64,000 nt of DNA from Erinaceus europaeus (lineage: Eukaryota > Chordata > Mammalia > Eulipotyphla > Erinaceidae): contig NC_080164.1 in the NCBI RefSeq assembly GCF_950295315.1, positions 58,569,528 through 58,633,527 of the forward strand, in the 5' to 3' direction. The notes under the pieces were generated by a model. It was not told the origin of the DNA. It searched no databases and was given only the letters and a program-made list of their open reading frames with translations. Each line of letters begins with the position of its first letter. Positions within the stretch are counted from its first letter, which is position 1. Shown in pieces: positions 45,130-57,024 of this stretch. A program made the translations under genes and the position numbers.

Positions 45130-45640
45130 AGTAAAAGGATCCAAGAGCAGAGAAATATACCTCACCAGGTAAGGCACATGCTTTGCCACACATGCAGTCC
45201 AGGTTCAAGCCTTATTATTATTATCATTATTATTATTATTATTATTATTATTTCTTTATTGGGGAATTAGTGTTTTACATTGGACAGTAAATACAAATAG
45301 TTTGTACATGCATAGCATTTCCCAGTTTTCCATATAACAATATAATCCCACTAGGTCTTCTGTCATCCTTTTTGGACCTGTATTCTCCCCACCCCCACCC
45401 CCACCCCCACCCCAGAGTCTTTTATTTTGCTGCAATACAACAATTCCAGTTCAGGTTCTACTTGTGTTTTCTCTTCTCAGGTTCAAGCCTTAATGTCACA
45501 TGTGAATTCCTGGGCACTGAGGGAAGCTCTGGTCTCTCTTTCTCTCTGCCTCTCTACCTGAATGAAAAGTGTGGTCAGCATCAGTGAGATTGCTCGTGTG
45601 TGATGTTTTAGCTCTGCAAAAATAATAAATAAAACTGATG
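45130..45640 (+). mobile_element. Old SINE split by an L1 fragment
   Basis: The left part (to 45214) holds ATACCTCACCAGGTAAGGCA and GCAGTCCAGGTTCAAGCC; the right part (45493-45640) holds the GGGCACTGAGGGAAGCTCTG stretch, CT-rich end and AATAATAAATAAAA tail. Confidence 0.75.
45215..45478 (-). mobile_element. L1 type B 3' end, inverted, 14-bp TSD
   Basis: A 264-bp 5'-truncated copy with a (TTA)n tail. It starts, on its own strand, in AGAAGAGAAAACACAAGTAG and ends TTCCCCAATAAAGAAATAAT. AGGTTCAAGCCTTA flanks it (45201-45214, 45479-45492). It supplies the intact type B 3' end for comparison with the palindrome at 42.1 kb. Confidence 0.94.
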
Positions 45641-45679
45641 TGAAACAATCCAGATTCTAAGCTGGTAATACAACTTCAT

Positions 45680-45775
45680 AGCTGGTCACTGGCTCTTACC
45701 AAACCTCAACTTCCCCCATCTGAGTAATAGGGACCATACTAATGTTCACTTATCCAGGTTACCCTAGAAATCTAG
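45680..45775 (+). mobile_element. MIR-like fragment
   Basis: CTGGTCACTGGCTCTTACC, AAACCTCAACTTCCCCCATC and TGAGTAATAGGGACCATAC follow the MIR 3' half. Confidence 0.5.
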
Positions 45776-45779
45776 AGAG

Positions 45780-46610
45780 AAAATGTAGCTTTAGGTATAG
45801 TATAAAATGCTGAGGATACTGTGCCTTTTGACAATTTAGAACAGAATTATGATTTATTAAAGTAAGCATTCTTGTTTGGAATAATTATTTTCGTGGCATG
45901 TTTAGAACTAGAAAAATAAAAGAAATTCCTATTGATCTTATAATAAGCATTGAAATATGATGCTGAAAGAAACAGCCATTCATAATTAAGAGACCCTGTT
46001 CTCTAATTTTTAGAGTACAATACAGTACTATAACTTCACTTTTATTAACTGTCAAAATCAATCTCATAATCCACTTCCCCAATATTCTGAAATTAAAAGG
46101 TTTTTTTTATTTAGATGCAGATTTGTCTATATGCATGCTTTCAGGAGCATTATTTAAGTCATACTGCCTATAATGAACAAACTGTAATCATATCTTTGTC
46201 CCAACTCAATTACAAAATGAACTCATAACTTAAGAGTCCCACAATAAATATCTATTTCCAATTTTAGTTTGATCATTAAATATGGTTCACACCAGAAATC
46301 TGTTAAATGAAAAAATGTTAAAATTCACTTATATCACTTAGAGTATATTGATTCTGATGACGATTAATCTACATAAAACAAGCGGTGCATCTACAGCAAC
46401 AAGATTTCAAGGAAATTCTAATCAACTCTCATGAATTTCTGGCTATGTTCCCTTAATATTTGCACATATTCTCAGTTTTTCTCTTCCAGACTCTGCCTCT
46501 CTATATATCTTACTGTCTCTGTATCTCTATATTCCTGTCTCTCTTTTCTTTCTTTTCTTTTTTTTTTGGTAACCTTACCATTTTTTATAGCATCCTTTCT
46601 TTCTTCTTGT
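45780..46610. other. No recognised feature
   Basis: AT-rich, with a CT/T-rich stretch at 46480-46570. Confidence 0.35.
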
Positions 46611-46614
46611 ATAT

Positions 46615-46627
46615 CAATATATATCTA

Positions 46628-46669
<42 letters not shown>

Positions 46670-46680
46670 TATATATATAT
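46615..46680. repeat. (AT)n microsatellite
   Basis: About 19 uninterrupted AT units at 46629-46667 with impure ends. The Tyr/Ile-repeat open frames across it are artefacts. Confidence 0.95.
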
Positions 46681-46799
46681 GTTCCTTTCATCAACCTTTT
46701 ACCTTAAAAAGTCTGCTCTCAGGGGAAAAATGTGGAATGAATTATTCACAGATAAGTATACTTCAAAAAATGTAAATCTCATGGGTAATTAATATTTAA

Positions 46800-47000
46800 A
46801 TTATTTGTTTATTTTTATTTAATAGACCAGAGAGAAATTTAAATGTATGGATATTTAGGAAAGGTAGGAGAAAGACAACTTCATGCCTGATGCACCACTT
46901 ACAGAGCTTCCACTCTCTAGGTGGGGTTTGGGGACTTGAACCTGGGTCCTTACTCATGGTAATAAGGGCACTCAACCAAGTGCACCACCACGTGGACCCT
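46800..47000 (-). mobile_element. SINE-D, inverted
   Basis: TTTTTATTTAATAGACCAGA, GGTGGGGTTTGGGGACTTGA, ACCTGGGTCCTTACTC and GTGCACCACCACGTGGACCC. Confidence 0.8.
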
Positions 47001-47084
47001 TGAATAATTTTATTTTAATAGGTAATACTTGTCAATCTAGAGAAACATCTGTTACCTAAAATTTCCTTAAAAAAAAAAAAAATC

Positions 47085-47391
47085 AACCGGCGTAAGGATC
47101 CCGGTTCGAGCCCCTGGCTCCCCACCTGCAGGGGAGTCGCTTCACAGGCGGTGAAGCAGGTCTGTAGGTGTCTATCTTTCTCTCCCCTTCTCTGTCTTCC
47201 CCTCCTCTCTCCATTTCTCTCTGTCCTATCCAACAACGAATTGCGTCAACAAGGGCAATAATAATAATAACCACAACGAAGCTACAACAAGGGCAACAAA
47301 AGGGGGGAAAAAATGGCCTCCAGGAGCGGTGGATTCATGGTGCAGGCACCGAGCCCAGTAATAACCCTGGAGGAGGAAAAAAAAAAAAAAT
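47085..47391 (+). mobile_element. SINE-A long form, 5'-truncated
   Basis: Starts CCGGCGTAAGGATCCCGGTT, with box B-like GGTTCGAGCCC, the full core, CTATCCAACAACGAATTGCG, ACAACAAGGGCAACAAAAGG and the 3' module GGCCTCCAGGAGCGGTGG.. AATAACCCTGGAGGAGG. It has many CpGs, so it is young. Confidence 0.93.
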
Positions 47392-47404
47392 CAAACCTAT
47401 TTGG

Positions 47405-47872
47405 TGATGTCAGGAGCTTTTTCTTTTTTTCCAAATAGAGCAAAACAGAGGCAAGAATAGAAAACGGGGAAAGAGGGAGTCGGGTGGCAGCACAGCAGGT
47501 TAAGCGCATGTGAGGATCCCGGTAAGGATCCCGGTTCAGCCCGCGACTCCCCACCTGCAGGGAAGTCACTTCAGGCGGTGAAGAAGGTCTGCAGGTGTCT
47601 TTCTCTCACCCACTTTGTCTTCCCCATTTCCCTCTGTACTATATAACAACGATGACATCAATACGCCAACAATAATTACAATAACAATAAAAGCAAAACA
47701 AGGGCAACAAAAGGGAAAATAAATAAATATTTTTTTAAAAGAAAGTAAGAAAAAGGGGAAAGAAAAAGACCTGCAGCTCTGCTCTCCTCTGATCTTAAAG
47801 CTTCTCCCTGCAGAATCTTGGACCTGGCTCCTTATGCATGTGCTCTATGATGGGTGTGCCACCAGCAAACCC
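47405..47872 (-). mobile_element. Old SINE-D, inverted, split by SINE-A
   Basis: The left part (47405-47474) is TTTTTCTTTTTTTCCAAATA plus GAGCAAAACAGAGGCAAGA; the right part (47764-47872) is GACCTGCAGCTCTGCTC.. CTTGGACCTGGCTCCTTATG.. GGGTGTGCCACCAGC. Confidence 0.7.
47475..47749 (+). mobile_element. SINE-A inserted in SINE-D
   Basis: GGGAGTCGGGTGGCAGCACA head. The element has an internal repeat AGGATCCCGGT (twice, 47513-47540), then CTCCCCACCTGCAGGGAAG and an ACAAGGGCAACAAAAGGG tail. The flanks AAAACGGGGAAAGA (47461-47474) and AAAAAGGGGAAAGA (47750-47763) match except for one base. Confidence 0.92.
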
Positions 47873-47879
47873 CGTTGAG

Positions 47880-48185
47880 GTGTCTGTGTGTTTTGTAAAT
47901 TATTCTTTGGAACTCTTCATTATCTGTGAAATGAGAATATTGAATATATAGAGTATCTAATAGTTAACTATTTTCTCATAAAAAGGGCAATTTTACAGAA
48001 TTTAATTCAATAGGCTAGAGGTCATAAGCAAAATAGAAAGACAAAGTATGTAGCAGAAATGTGTTAAGTAGGAAGTTGTGGAATAAACTGAGTATTGGGA
48101 TCTGTAGTAACCTGTCTCATTTGAAGAGATCCAGGCTGAAAACAAGCAAGCAAAAAAAAAAAAATCAGTATGCCAATCAAACTCC
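47880..48185. other. No recognised feature
   Basis: No named repeat or coding signal. Confidence 0.35.
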
Positions 48186-48189
48186 ACTG

Positions 48190-48465
48190 TTCATATATTT
48201 TCCTTTCCTTTCCTTTTCCTTTTCTTTTTCTTTTCCTCTTCTTTCCTTTCCCTACTCTTCCCTTTCTTTTTCTTTTTTCTTTTGGACAGAGATAGAGACA
48301 TTGAGAAAGAAGGGAGAAGTAGAGAGAGAAAGAGAGTACTGTCTCACCACTGGCAAAGCTTTCCTTCTGCAGGGTAGTGGTAGTGGTGGTGGTGGTGGTG
48401 GCCTGAATCCAGGTCCTTGCACATAATGTATGCATTATCAACCAGGTATTTTACCTAAGCCTCCC
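48190..48465 (-). mobile_element. SINE-D, inverted, with polypyrimidine tail and (GTG)n
   Basis: A long CTTTT/CCTTT tract (48195-48280, the minus-strand A-rich tail), TTTTGGACAGAGATAGAGAC, CTCACCACTGGCAAAGC, a (GTG)n run at 48375-48400, GAATCCAGGTCCTTGCAC and AACCAGGTATTTTACC. Confidence 0.8.
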
Positions 48466-48539
48466 TCCCTTTAACTCCAGTTTTCTATGACTGTGAAGTA
48501 CATCAACTAGGGAAGAGAAATTCTTTTAAAATATTCAAT

Positions 48540-48725
48540 TTGTGTAAAGGAAATAAGTTAGCAGAGTGCAGGACCTACATTCCTAAGCTTCATGGTTTGA
48601 TTCTGTGCCATGTGTACTGGAGTAATCTTCTGGTCCCTGTCCCTGTCCCTGTCCCTGTCCCTCTCCCTCTCTCTCTCTCCCTCTCTCTCTCTCTTTCCCT
48701 CTCCTCTCTCCTCTCCAATGTAAAA
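48540..48725 (+). mobile_element. SINE-B-like with expanded CT region
   Basis: AAATAAGTTAGCAGAGTGCA, ATGGTTTGATTCTGTGCCAT and TGTACTGGAGTAATCTTCTG, then a (TCCCTG)n hexamer repeat (48633-48660) and CT repeats in place of the usual CT-rich region. Confidence 0.7.
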
Positions 48726-48746
48726 CTCACTCTTTTGTGAATTTTT

Positions 48747-49078
48747 TTTTGTTTTGCCTCCAGGGTTATTGCTGAGGCTCAGTGCCTGCACTATGAATCC
48801 ACTGCTCCTGGAGGCCATTTTTCCCCCTTTTGTTGCCCTTGTTGTTGTAATTATTGTTATTGTTGATGTCGCTCATTGTTGGCTAGGACAGAGAGAAATG
48901 GAGAGATGAGGTGAAGACAGGGGGGGAGGGAAAGATAGACACCTGCAGACCTGCTTCACCGCCATGAAGTGACTCCTCTGCAGGTGGGGAGCCGGGGGCT
49001 CGAACCTGGATCCCTACGGGTCCTTGCGCTTTGTGCCACGTGCGCTTAACCAGCAGCCCTACCGCCCAACCTCCCTCC
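48747..49078 (-). mobile_element. SINE-A long form, full length, inverted
   Basis: The plus strand reads TTTTGCCTCCAGGGTTATTG, GAATCCACTGCTCCTGGAGG, CAGGTGGGGAGCCGGGGGCT, CGAACCTGGATCCCTACGGG and GCGCTTAACCAGCAGCCCTA. Head, core and 3' module are all present. Confidence 0.94.
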
Positions 49079-49383
49079 CCTTGTGAAATAATTAAAAAAA
49101 AAAAAAAACTTGTCTGGTATACTTAAAAAGAATTAACTTCAATAAACAATATTCTGCTACTTTCCCTGTAAAGACAAACCTTCGAGCAAAAGCTAATGTA
49201 AGAAAAAAGTAAGAAAAGGACAAGTGAAGAGGAATGAGAAAAAGGAATATCAATAAAGTGTCACATTATCACTATGACAGATATAAAGATCAAGGAACTC
49301 TGCTTTACCTTCTCTACTCTAAGTAATGACACATTTGTCATAAACAACCATAAAAAAAAAAATCATAAAAAAAAAGTGGAGAG

Positions 49384-49706
49384 AGGGGTCGGGCAGTTGT
49401 GCAGCAGGTTAAGCGCACATGCCGAAGAGCCAGGACCAGCTCAAGAATCCTAGTTCGAGCCCCCGGTTTGAGGCCACAGGTCTACAGTTGTCTGTCTTTC
49501 TCTCCCCCTCTCTGTTTCCCTTCCTCTCACGATTTCTCTCTGTCCTGTCCAACAACAACAGCAGCAATGACAACAGTAATAATAACGACAACAATACGTG
49601 TAACAACAAGGGCAACAGAATGGGAAAAATGGCTTCCAGGAGCAGTGGATTTAGAGTGCAGGCATCGAGCCCCAGCAATAAGCCTGGAGGCAAAAAAAAA
49701 AAAAAG
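49384..49706 (+). mobile_element. SINE-A long form with altered core
   Basis: GGGGTCGGGCAGTTGTGCAG head and box B-like AGTTCGAGCCCCC, but the CTCCCCACCTGCAG..GGTGAAGC core is missing: CCCCGG continues as TTTGAGGCCACAGGTCTAC. The 3' module and A-tail are complete. Confidence 0.92.
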
Positions 49707-49709
49707 TTG

Positions 49710-50875
49710 AGCTAATGTAAAACTATATTATCATTTTTAATGAGGACAATGATAAGATAGTCTGAATTTTAATAATGGAAAGGAAAAGGTTGTCTTCCAA
49801 TATTTAAAGAGTATTTTTATGTATCTTTAAGCAAAATTTAAGAACTCCATTTCCCCATACTTAGCATTTACTAGACAATTGACAGAAAATAAAAACCACA
49901 GAAGAATTCAAGTGCCACCATGTGAATTTGGTTGGGTTAAATGCATACTCATAATGGGTTATAGGTTTTAAAAATCAATATTATTCACTTGAGTCAGTTG
50001 TGTAATTCTTAATATTGACCATGTTTACTCATCTGTCTGCCACATGCATCTTATATGGCTATTTCAGGACTTATTTATAAATGGTATGTATATAACACCC
50101 TGTCTTTCTAGAAGTAGTTAGGGAAAAAAGTTTTTTCTTCTCTCTAGTGGGAAAATATTGTTTCTAACAACCCAATGTATGTGTGTGTATGTGTGTGTTT
50201 GTGTGTGACCTTTTAACAACATTTACTAGGTAGAACAACTATCAAAAATCAAAAGCAGTATAAAAGAGTCCTAAAGGTGTATGTTTATAATAAAAAGATA
50301 ATATGCTTCAGGTTTTACCAAAAAAAGAAAGAAGTATGTTTCTCTCCTACTTGCCTAAGACTTCCCATGACAAGATTTGAGATCTAATTCCATTAAACCT
50401 AGTAATTTCCTTCAAAAAAATTGAGCACTGAAATTATACCATTGTTAAATATACCAAATTTTGTACATGACTTTGCTATTATGATGCATGAAAATTTTTA
50501 AAGATTTAACATTTCTAATATAGTTATATTTTAAGTTATACTTTACAGAATACCAAATTCCCAAACATGATATCAATATTTATTTGGTTCTTGTTGTTCT
50601 TGTTAAACATGAATGCTTATAAAATATGAATGTTTAGAATATATTTCCTTTCTGTAAAAGCCACTGCAACCTATTTCAGATCAGTACTGGAAGATATATA
50701 GCAATGTTTATGATAGTGAATAATTACTCTAGATGAAAACATCTAGCTAATCGTAAATAAATCAAATAATCAAATCTTACAAAATTATCATTTTTATAAG
50801 CAATATAGTAGATATTGTAAGATGTGCTATTTGTTTGTAATGTAACATATATTTGAAAGAACTAATTTAAAATTG
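49710..50875. other. No recognised feature
   Basis: AT-rich, with an impure (GT)n at 50178-50206. No gene or named repeat. Confidence 0.35.
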
Positions 50876-50884
50876 TTAAAGAAT

Positions 50885-51374
50885 ATTTTTAATTTTTATT
50901 TTTATTTATAAAAAGGGAATATTGACAAAAACCATAGGATAAGAGGGGTACAACTCCACACAATTCCTACCACCAGAACTCCATTGCCCATCCCCTCCCC
51001 TGATAGCTTTTCCACTCTTTAACTCTCTGGGAGTATGGACCCAGGGTCATTATGGGGTGCAGAAGGTGGGAGGTCTGGCTTCTGTAATTCCTTCCCCACT
51101 GAACATGGACATTGACAGGTGAATCCATACTCCCAGCTTGTCTCTCTCTTTCCCTAGTGGGGTGGGGTTCTGGGGAATCGGAGCTCCAGGACACATTGGT
51201 GGGGTTATCTGTCCAGGGAGATCTGGTTGGCATCAAGAGAATTAACACACAAAGCCAAACAAATTGTTGATTAATCAATGAACCTAATGGCTGTAATAGT
51301 GCAGATGAAAAGTTGGGGGGTTTCCGTTTTGTAGATAGCTTGTAGACATATTTAAGTTATATTCCAAAGGGTTA
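50885..51374 (-). mobile_element. L1 type A 3' end, inverted, 9-bp TSD
   Basis: A 490-bp 3' UTR piece, inverted, from ATTTTTAATTTTTATTTTTA (tail) to CATATTTAAGTTATATTCCA. TTAAAGAAT stands at 50876-50884 and 51375-51383. A ~25-bp part of the usual 3' UTR is missing near 51236 (GGCATCAAGAGAATTAAC). Confidence 0.9.
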
Positions 51375-51383
51375 TTAAAGAAT

Positions 51384-53555
51384 CTTAGTCATTTCCATTT
51401 AATATAAACATGGACCTCTCCTTTTGGATCATCTCATTACTTAAAATACCATACTCAGAATATACAATTCTAAAATGAAAAGGGTGACTGTTGCAACTCT
51501 GAAAGATTTAGAAAGCTGAGAATAGTAATACTTGCAAGCCTGGTGATAAACAGCTTGTTTTCAGGGTGTTTACAGGTAAGTAGAAGGTTGTGGAAAGTGA
51601 CACATGTTGCTCAATAACAAACAAGAGATCCCTTCCCCTCTGAAAAGACACTAGCTACTTTCCCCCAGCTGTCTTGTCATTTATAGAAATTACTGATCCA
51701 TTGCCAGATCTAGATTTTTAGGAAAAGCTAGAAATCTGAATCTTGTGAATCCTGCCAGCCTTTAAGTGTTGTCAACCTGTTAAAAAAAAAATGTAGAATC
51801 CAAAGGGTACTGTGGATAGTCCCTGGGTCACATGTTAATGAGCTATGCACAAGCTACTTGTCTAGACTTTCTAACTTGCTACTCTTATTATCACATTACT
51901 GCCAATCTCCTCTTGTCTACATTCAAACACTTGCAACTTTGATGAATTCAGCACTCAAGTCACAGTCTGCATTTTAGACAGCTTTTCCATACTTTGAGTC
52001 AAAATTTACTTGTCATCAATGTTTTTAGAGTCACTTCTCAACATCCAAAAACCCTTCACTGAAAAAGCTTTCAAATACTTAGAGAAATAAGCATACAATT
52101 CATGAATAGGATAAATTTGAACATTCTATATGCATTTAAATATTTCAGGGAATATACGTGTGTGTGACTTACAATTTAAAAAAAGATCTTTTTAGACATC
52201 AAACTAGTTCTTCCATTTAATAGCAATGTGATAACAACAAGCTTGTTAATAACAACAAGCTTTAGATGGAAATAACATCAAATCAGAAATTGGAAAATAG
52301 GAAGCACATTGTAAAGAGAGACCTTTCCAATGGCTCAGAAAAAGCAGAGAAGAGAAGGCCCTCACTGGAGACTGACACAGTTATTTCACAGCTTCCTAAT
52401 CTTGGGCCAGGATGAGCTCATTCCTTTACTCAGGTCAGTGCATCAATGCTTGTGGACAGTGGCCCTGTCCATTTCCTCACATTTAAAATTCTGAAATATT
52501 ATATCCTACTCCCTGATCCTCAATCAATTCCTTTCATATGTACATCCAATTCAAAATTCCACTTTTGGCTTTCAATCCTCTGTGGACTAGCAGCCGTCTA
52601 CTCCACATCCTTTCACTCTCATGATCTTTTCAAGCCACCTTCCCCATCTGCTTTATCCACAGAAATTTGCTTCCTTCCTTTCTTACTTTTTGAAGAATTT
52701 TTCAATTAGTCTCCATTCTAGCAACTCTTCATTTATTACCATTCCTCAGCTGCCCAACCCCTAGACATTATTCTGCACAAAAGATTTCCAGTAATGATTA
52801 TTGGAGATGTTTTAGAAGACAGTTGTGTAATACTATTCATTTGCCACCTGTATTTAGCTGTTGAAAAAGTCACATCAAAAATGAATATTATTGTATTCTC
52901 TCCCCGCCACACACATACACACACACACACACTCAGACATGTGAAAATGTGATTTTGTGGCAGTTTTGTTAAGGGGCGAGAATTTTGTCTTCTTTTCCCC
53001 TTCCTATAATGGTCTCCAGTGTCAACATTGCTTATGAAGTGAGTAAAGGCCCTTGAGTTACAACAGCCTTATAAAATCTCTTTTAATCAAGGAGAACAGG
53101 AGAAGATAAAATCTCCCTCAAGTGCTAAAAAGATAGCAGTTTATTTAAAGAAAGTATTTACAGTCTTCACTAATTACTTAGGTGTACTCACATTGATGCC
53201 AGTGTAGAACGTATATCCTTATATCTCCAATATATTGTTTAATTAAAGAAATATGCTTCAGCAATGAGGAATTTAACATATTTCACCATTCTCACTTTTT
53301 TAGAAAAAGAAAAAAATAAAGTCTTCCTTCAAGGCAAAGAACATTTGTATAACTGGGCATATATTCTTGGCCTAAATAGTGCTTGACTGTTATCATTTGA
53401 GAGTCTAAATTTTACTTATTATTTAACTATGTCTAGGAGTTTTCTGAATAATCAAGAGATGCTCTGAATAATCAAAAGAAAATAGAACTATCATTTCATA
53501 CACAGTCTCAAATTCCCACCTCCCACCTCCCATCACCTAGCCAACTCAACAAAGA
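51384..53555. other. Repeat-poor region
   Basis: No named young repeat. 52440-52720 has a pyrimidine-rich layout that may be an inverted L2 remnant (very weak). An (AC)n run lies at 52909-52932. Confidence 0.35.
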
Positions 53556-53557
53556 TT

Positions 53558-53830
53558 TTTTTTTTTTTGCCTTGCCTCCAGGGTTATTACCAGGTCTTGG
53601 TGTCTACACCATGAATCCACTGCTCCTGGAGGCCATTTTTTCCCATTTTGTTACCCTTGTTGTTATTATTATTTTTGCCATTGCTATCATTATTGGGTAG
53701 GACAGAGAGAAATCAAGAGAGGAGGGGAAGACAGAGAGGGGAAGAGAAAGATAGACACGTGCAGACCTTATGCTGGTCCTTGCACTTCTTGCCATATGCT
53801 CTTAACCCACCATGCTCTCTCCTGGCCTCC
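53558..53830 (-). mobile_element. SINE-A long form, inverted, box B deleted
   Basis: TTGCCTCCAGGGTTATTACC, GAATCCACTGCTCCTGGAGG and TAGGACAGAGAGAAATCAAG; then the minus-strand order jumps from CAGCATAAGG straight to TCTGCACGTGTC. The box B and core region is therefore missing. Confidence 0.88.
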
Positions 53831-53945
53831 TCTATTCTAACCTACCCTCCCAACTTTGTACCCACTCTCTTCTCTTGTGCTCAATGACTTCTCTGTCCTG
53901 CTCTTTAATCCTTAGAGTTGAACACCCTGAATAAGAGTAAACTCA

Positions 53946-54198
53946 GGGGAGTCAGGCGGCAGCGTAGTGGGTTAAGTGCACATGTCATAAAGAGTAAGGA
54001 CCAAAGGATCCCAGTTAGAGCCCCCAGCTCCCTACCTACAGGGGAGTCACTTCACAGGCAATGAAGTAGGTCTTCAGGTGTCTATCTTTCTCTCCCCCTC
54101 TGTCTTCCCCTTACTCTCTCCATTTCTCTCTGTCCTATCCAACAACAATAAAACAACAAGGGCAACAAAAGGGAATAAATAAATAAAGATTTTTTAAA
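53946..54198 (+). mobile_element. SINE-A, 13-bp TSD
   Basis: GGGGAGTCAGGCGGCAGCGT head, box B-like AGTTAGAGCCCCC, CTCCCTACCTACAGGGGAG core and a GGGAATAAATAAATAAAG tail. AAGAGTAAACTCA flanks it at 53933-53945 and 54199-54211. Confidence 0.95.
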
Positions 54199-54211
54199 AA
54201 GAGTAAACTCA

Positions 54212-54762
54212 ATTGGAAAACTCATAGGCAGGGAACGATTTTTAATGTGATTCTTTGGACATTTTCTGAGGACACATTTAACTCATATGCCTAACCATTC
54301 AAAAGACTGATGACTGATAATTTCTTTAGAAAAGGCAGAAGGACCTGATTTTTTTTAATGTAATAGGGAGTTAAATAAAAAATGTCACCGTTCACTTGTG
54401 CTACCTCAACCATAACTGTACTGCATTGAAATTGTCCTTATCTATTCAATAACTAACTGTATCTTGTCATGTAAAAGCTCTGACATGACAATTAACATCT
54501 CTGTTATTCTGCAAGTAAAATTAAATTGCTCACGAGTAAAATAGAATAAAGACAACTAGAAAAGGCAGATATGCCACCTATCTTCCTACTTCCATTTTTT
54601 TCCTGTGTACCTTTTTCTCTATTTATGCAGATGGGCCCCTTTTCCCCCATCCCAAAGGTTTAAAGACCCAAAAAAAAACTGTGGTGATGCTAAAACTATT
54701 ATGTAGTCATGACAAACATGTGACAGACACAATAGTTGATATATTTCCAATCCATTTTCTTT
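54212..54762. other. No recognised feature
   Basis: No named repeat or coding signal. Confidence 0.35.
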
Positions 54763-54945
54763 CTTTTTTATTATCTTTATTTATTTGTTGGATAGAAACA
54801 GTCAGAAATCAAGAGAATAAAAGGAAAGAGAGAGAGACAGAGCCACACCTGCAGCAGTGCTTCACCACTCGCAAAACTTTCCCCAAGTAGGTAGAAACTG
54901 GGGGCTCAAACCTGGGTCCTTGTGCATTATAGCCACCACCACCCC
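54763..54945 (-). mobile_element. SINE-D, inverted
   Basis: TTTTTTATTATCTTTATTTA, TTGGATAGAAACAGTCAGAA, TTCACCACTCGCAAAACTTT and GGGGGCTCAAACCTGGGTCC. The head end is shortened. Confidence 0.88.
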
Positions 54946-54949
54946 TATT

Positions 54950-55545
54950 CCATTTTCAAGATATAGCTAAACTAAACTCAAGCTATTTGCCCAAAGCTAG
55001 TCTAACCTTAAGTATATCATGGTAAATGCCTAAAAAAGTAAGTTTTTTTCCATTATACCATGCTGCCCTACTCAGATATAGGTATTTTCAAACTGAAAAC
55101 TGAAATCAATGTGGACTATTTAGTCATATATTAGAATCCAGGGAAGGGCTGAAGAGTGTCAGGATTAGGGAACTGGACACTGGAAGAACATTTTCTGGGT
55201 TCAAATTCAAGCTTTTTATTTTTGAGTTGGTGAGGGGTAAAGCATTAGAATGTGACTCTCACCACTGACTCAGAATCAGTGCTGAAAACTACTGATGTAC
55301 CAAAAGATATCTGCTTGCATTGTAAACACACACACACACACAAACAATCTGAAACAGCATATGCCTTGTTTAAAAAAAAAAAAAAAGCAAAATAAACCAA
55401 GAATATTAACCCTTAAAATCTTAACCACTTTTATCTTTGAATGGTGGGGTAGTATTTACTTTCTATTTTATTTTTATGAGGCCTCTGAATGTTTATAATT
55501 CATTTGTATGTTCATTCCACATATCTACTTTAGCATCAAGTCCTA
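54950..55545. other. No recognised feature
   Basis: Includes a short (AC)n at 55326-55342. No named repeat. Confidence 0.35.
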
Positions 55546-55549
55546 GACA

Positions 55550-55850
55550 TTATATTAGGCACTTGTTGATATCACCCAGACAAAACCAAGTCCCTGTGCT
55601 TGGAGGCTCACAATGTTGTGAATGAAGGCTGTAATAAGCAAACAAAATAGCAAAGTGTAGGGTCAGCGGGTGGTATATGCAATGAAAGGTAACTAGGACC
55701 AACTATTGCTCTATTATATTTAGGTTGATCAAGGTACACTTCTCAGAGAGATGATTTTCACAGACCTGAATTCAAGAAAGAGTTCAGACATGAGTATCAT
55801 ATGGAGAAGAGCATTCTAGGCAGAGAATAACTCCAAACCACTGAGTGTTG
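55550..55850 (+). mobile_element. L2-like ancient LINE fragment
   Basis: TATTAGGCACTTGTTGATAT, AAACCAAGTCCCTGTGCTTG, GAGGCTCACAATGTTGTG and AGAAGAGCATTCTAGGCAG follow the order of the mammalian L2 3' region. Diverged; assigned from memory. Confidence 0.6.
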
Positions 55851-55859
55851 TAAATATAC

Positions 55860-56665
55860 TATTTTTTTTATAATCAGTTAAAAAATAATGAGGTCATTTC
55901 CCTTAGGTGAAAAGAAAGAAAAATCAAAGTCAGAGAATGTTTTCTAGTTCCAGACTTCCATCATCTAATTGGCCTCTCAGACACTGAGTAGCAACTATGA
56001 AATGAGTGGTGGACTTCAGCCTCCACGGTTGATTTTATGACACTAGCTTCAAAAAGCAAACGACAAAAGCAACTAGGATGATTTTCTTCACTCACCAATA
56101 TCTAAAGGGAAACGAGGAGTCAGCATCATTACCTTCCCATGTCAAGAAATAGCTGCTGGATGCCGGCAATGTGACAAATAACTGAGTGAAGTGGGGAGTG
56201 TAAACGAAGCATGAAACATGTTGATGGCCATTGCTTAAGAGATTTCAACAAAACACTACATGTCTGGAACAGTTAGAGATTACTGAAATACAGAAAGTCC
56301 TTATACCCAAAACACTGCATAGTGAAGATGACCGGAAGTAAAAGAAGCAATGACTGAATCAGTGGGTGTCAGGGAGGGGCCATGAACTTTGACAGTTACT
56401 AAGATGGAAGAAACGATCATTGATCAATAACTTTTTAATCCCCTTCCATCTAAAAACATTGCTTCCATTTAGTCCAGAAAACGCAATTTTTGTGTCATGG
56501 TCATGTAAATCCTGACAGCAACAAGTCTGAGTATTCTGCATCGCAAGGAAAAGAAACCCTCTCATGCTAGTGGTAGGAGAGATATGAAGGTGCGGTATAT
56601 CCTGGACATTTGCGCATCTAAGGATAGGAAACACAGTAGAGTTAGGCCTTGCTTTAAAAAACAAG
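55860..56665. other. No recognised feature
   Basis: No named repeat. The antisense open frame 56359-56703 runs into the SINE and has no recognisable domain. Confidence 0.35.
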
Positions 56666-56668
56666 CTA

Positions 56669-56955
56669 AGGAGTTGGGCAGTAGCAGAGCGGGTTAAGCG
56701 CACGTGGCGGGAAGCTCAAGGACCGGTGTAAGGATCCGGGTTCTAGCCCCTGGCTCCCCACCTGTAGGGGAGTCCCTTCACAGGCGGTGAAGCCAGGTCT
56801 ACAGGTGTCTATCTTTCTCTTCCCTTCTCTGTCTTCCCTTCCTCTCTCCATTTTTCTCTGTCCTATCGAACGATAACATCAATAGCAACAACAATAATAA
56901 CTACACGAACAATTAAAAAACAAAAGGGCAACAAAAGGAAAAATTTTTTAAAATT
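56669..56955 (+). mobile_element. SINE-A
   Basis: AGGAGTTGGGCAGTAGCAGA head, GGTTAAGCGCACGTGGCGGG, GGGTTCTAGCCCCTGGCTCC, GGCGGTGAAGCCAGGTCTAC and a CTATCGAACGATAACATC end with GGGCAACAAAAGG. CpG-rich. Confidence 0.93.
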
Positions 56956-57024
56956 TGAAAAAAAAAACCTCAAAAAAAAAAGATGTAGTAATTGAAGGCA
57001 CTCCTTTCAAAGAGAGTGTAAGGT

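Noticed and set aside
46431..46792. Overlapping 114- and 110-codon frames with Tyr/Ile repeats
   Set aside because: Generated by the (AT)n repeat.
56359..56703. 114-codon antisense frame
   Set aside because: Its start lies in the SINE-A head and the rest has no recognisable domain.
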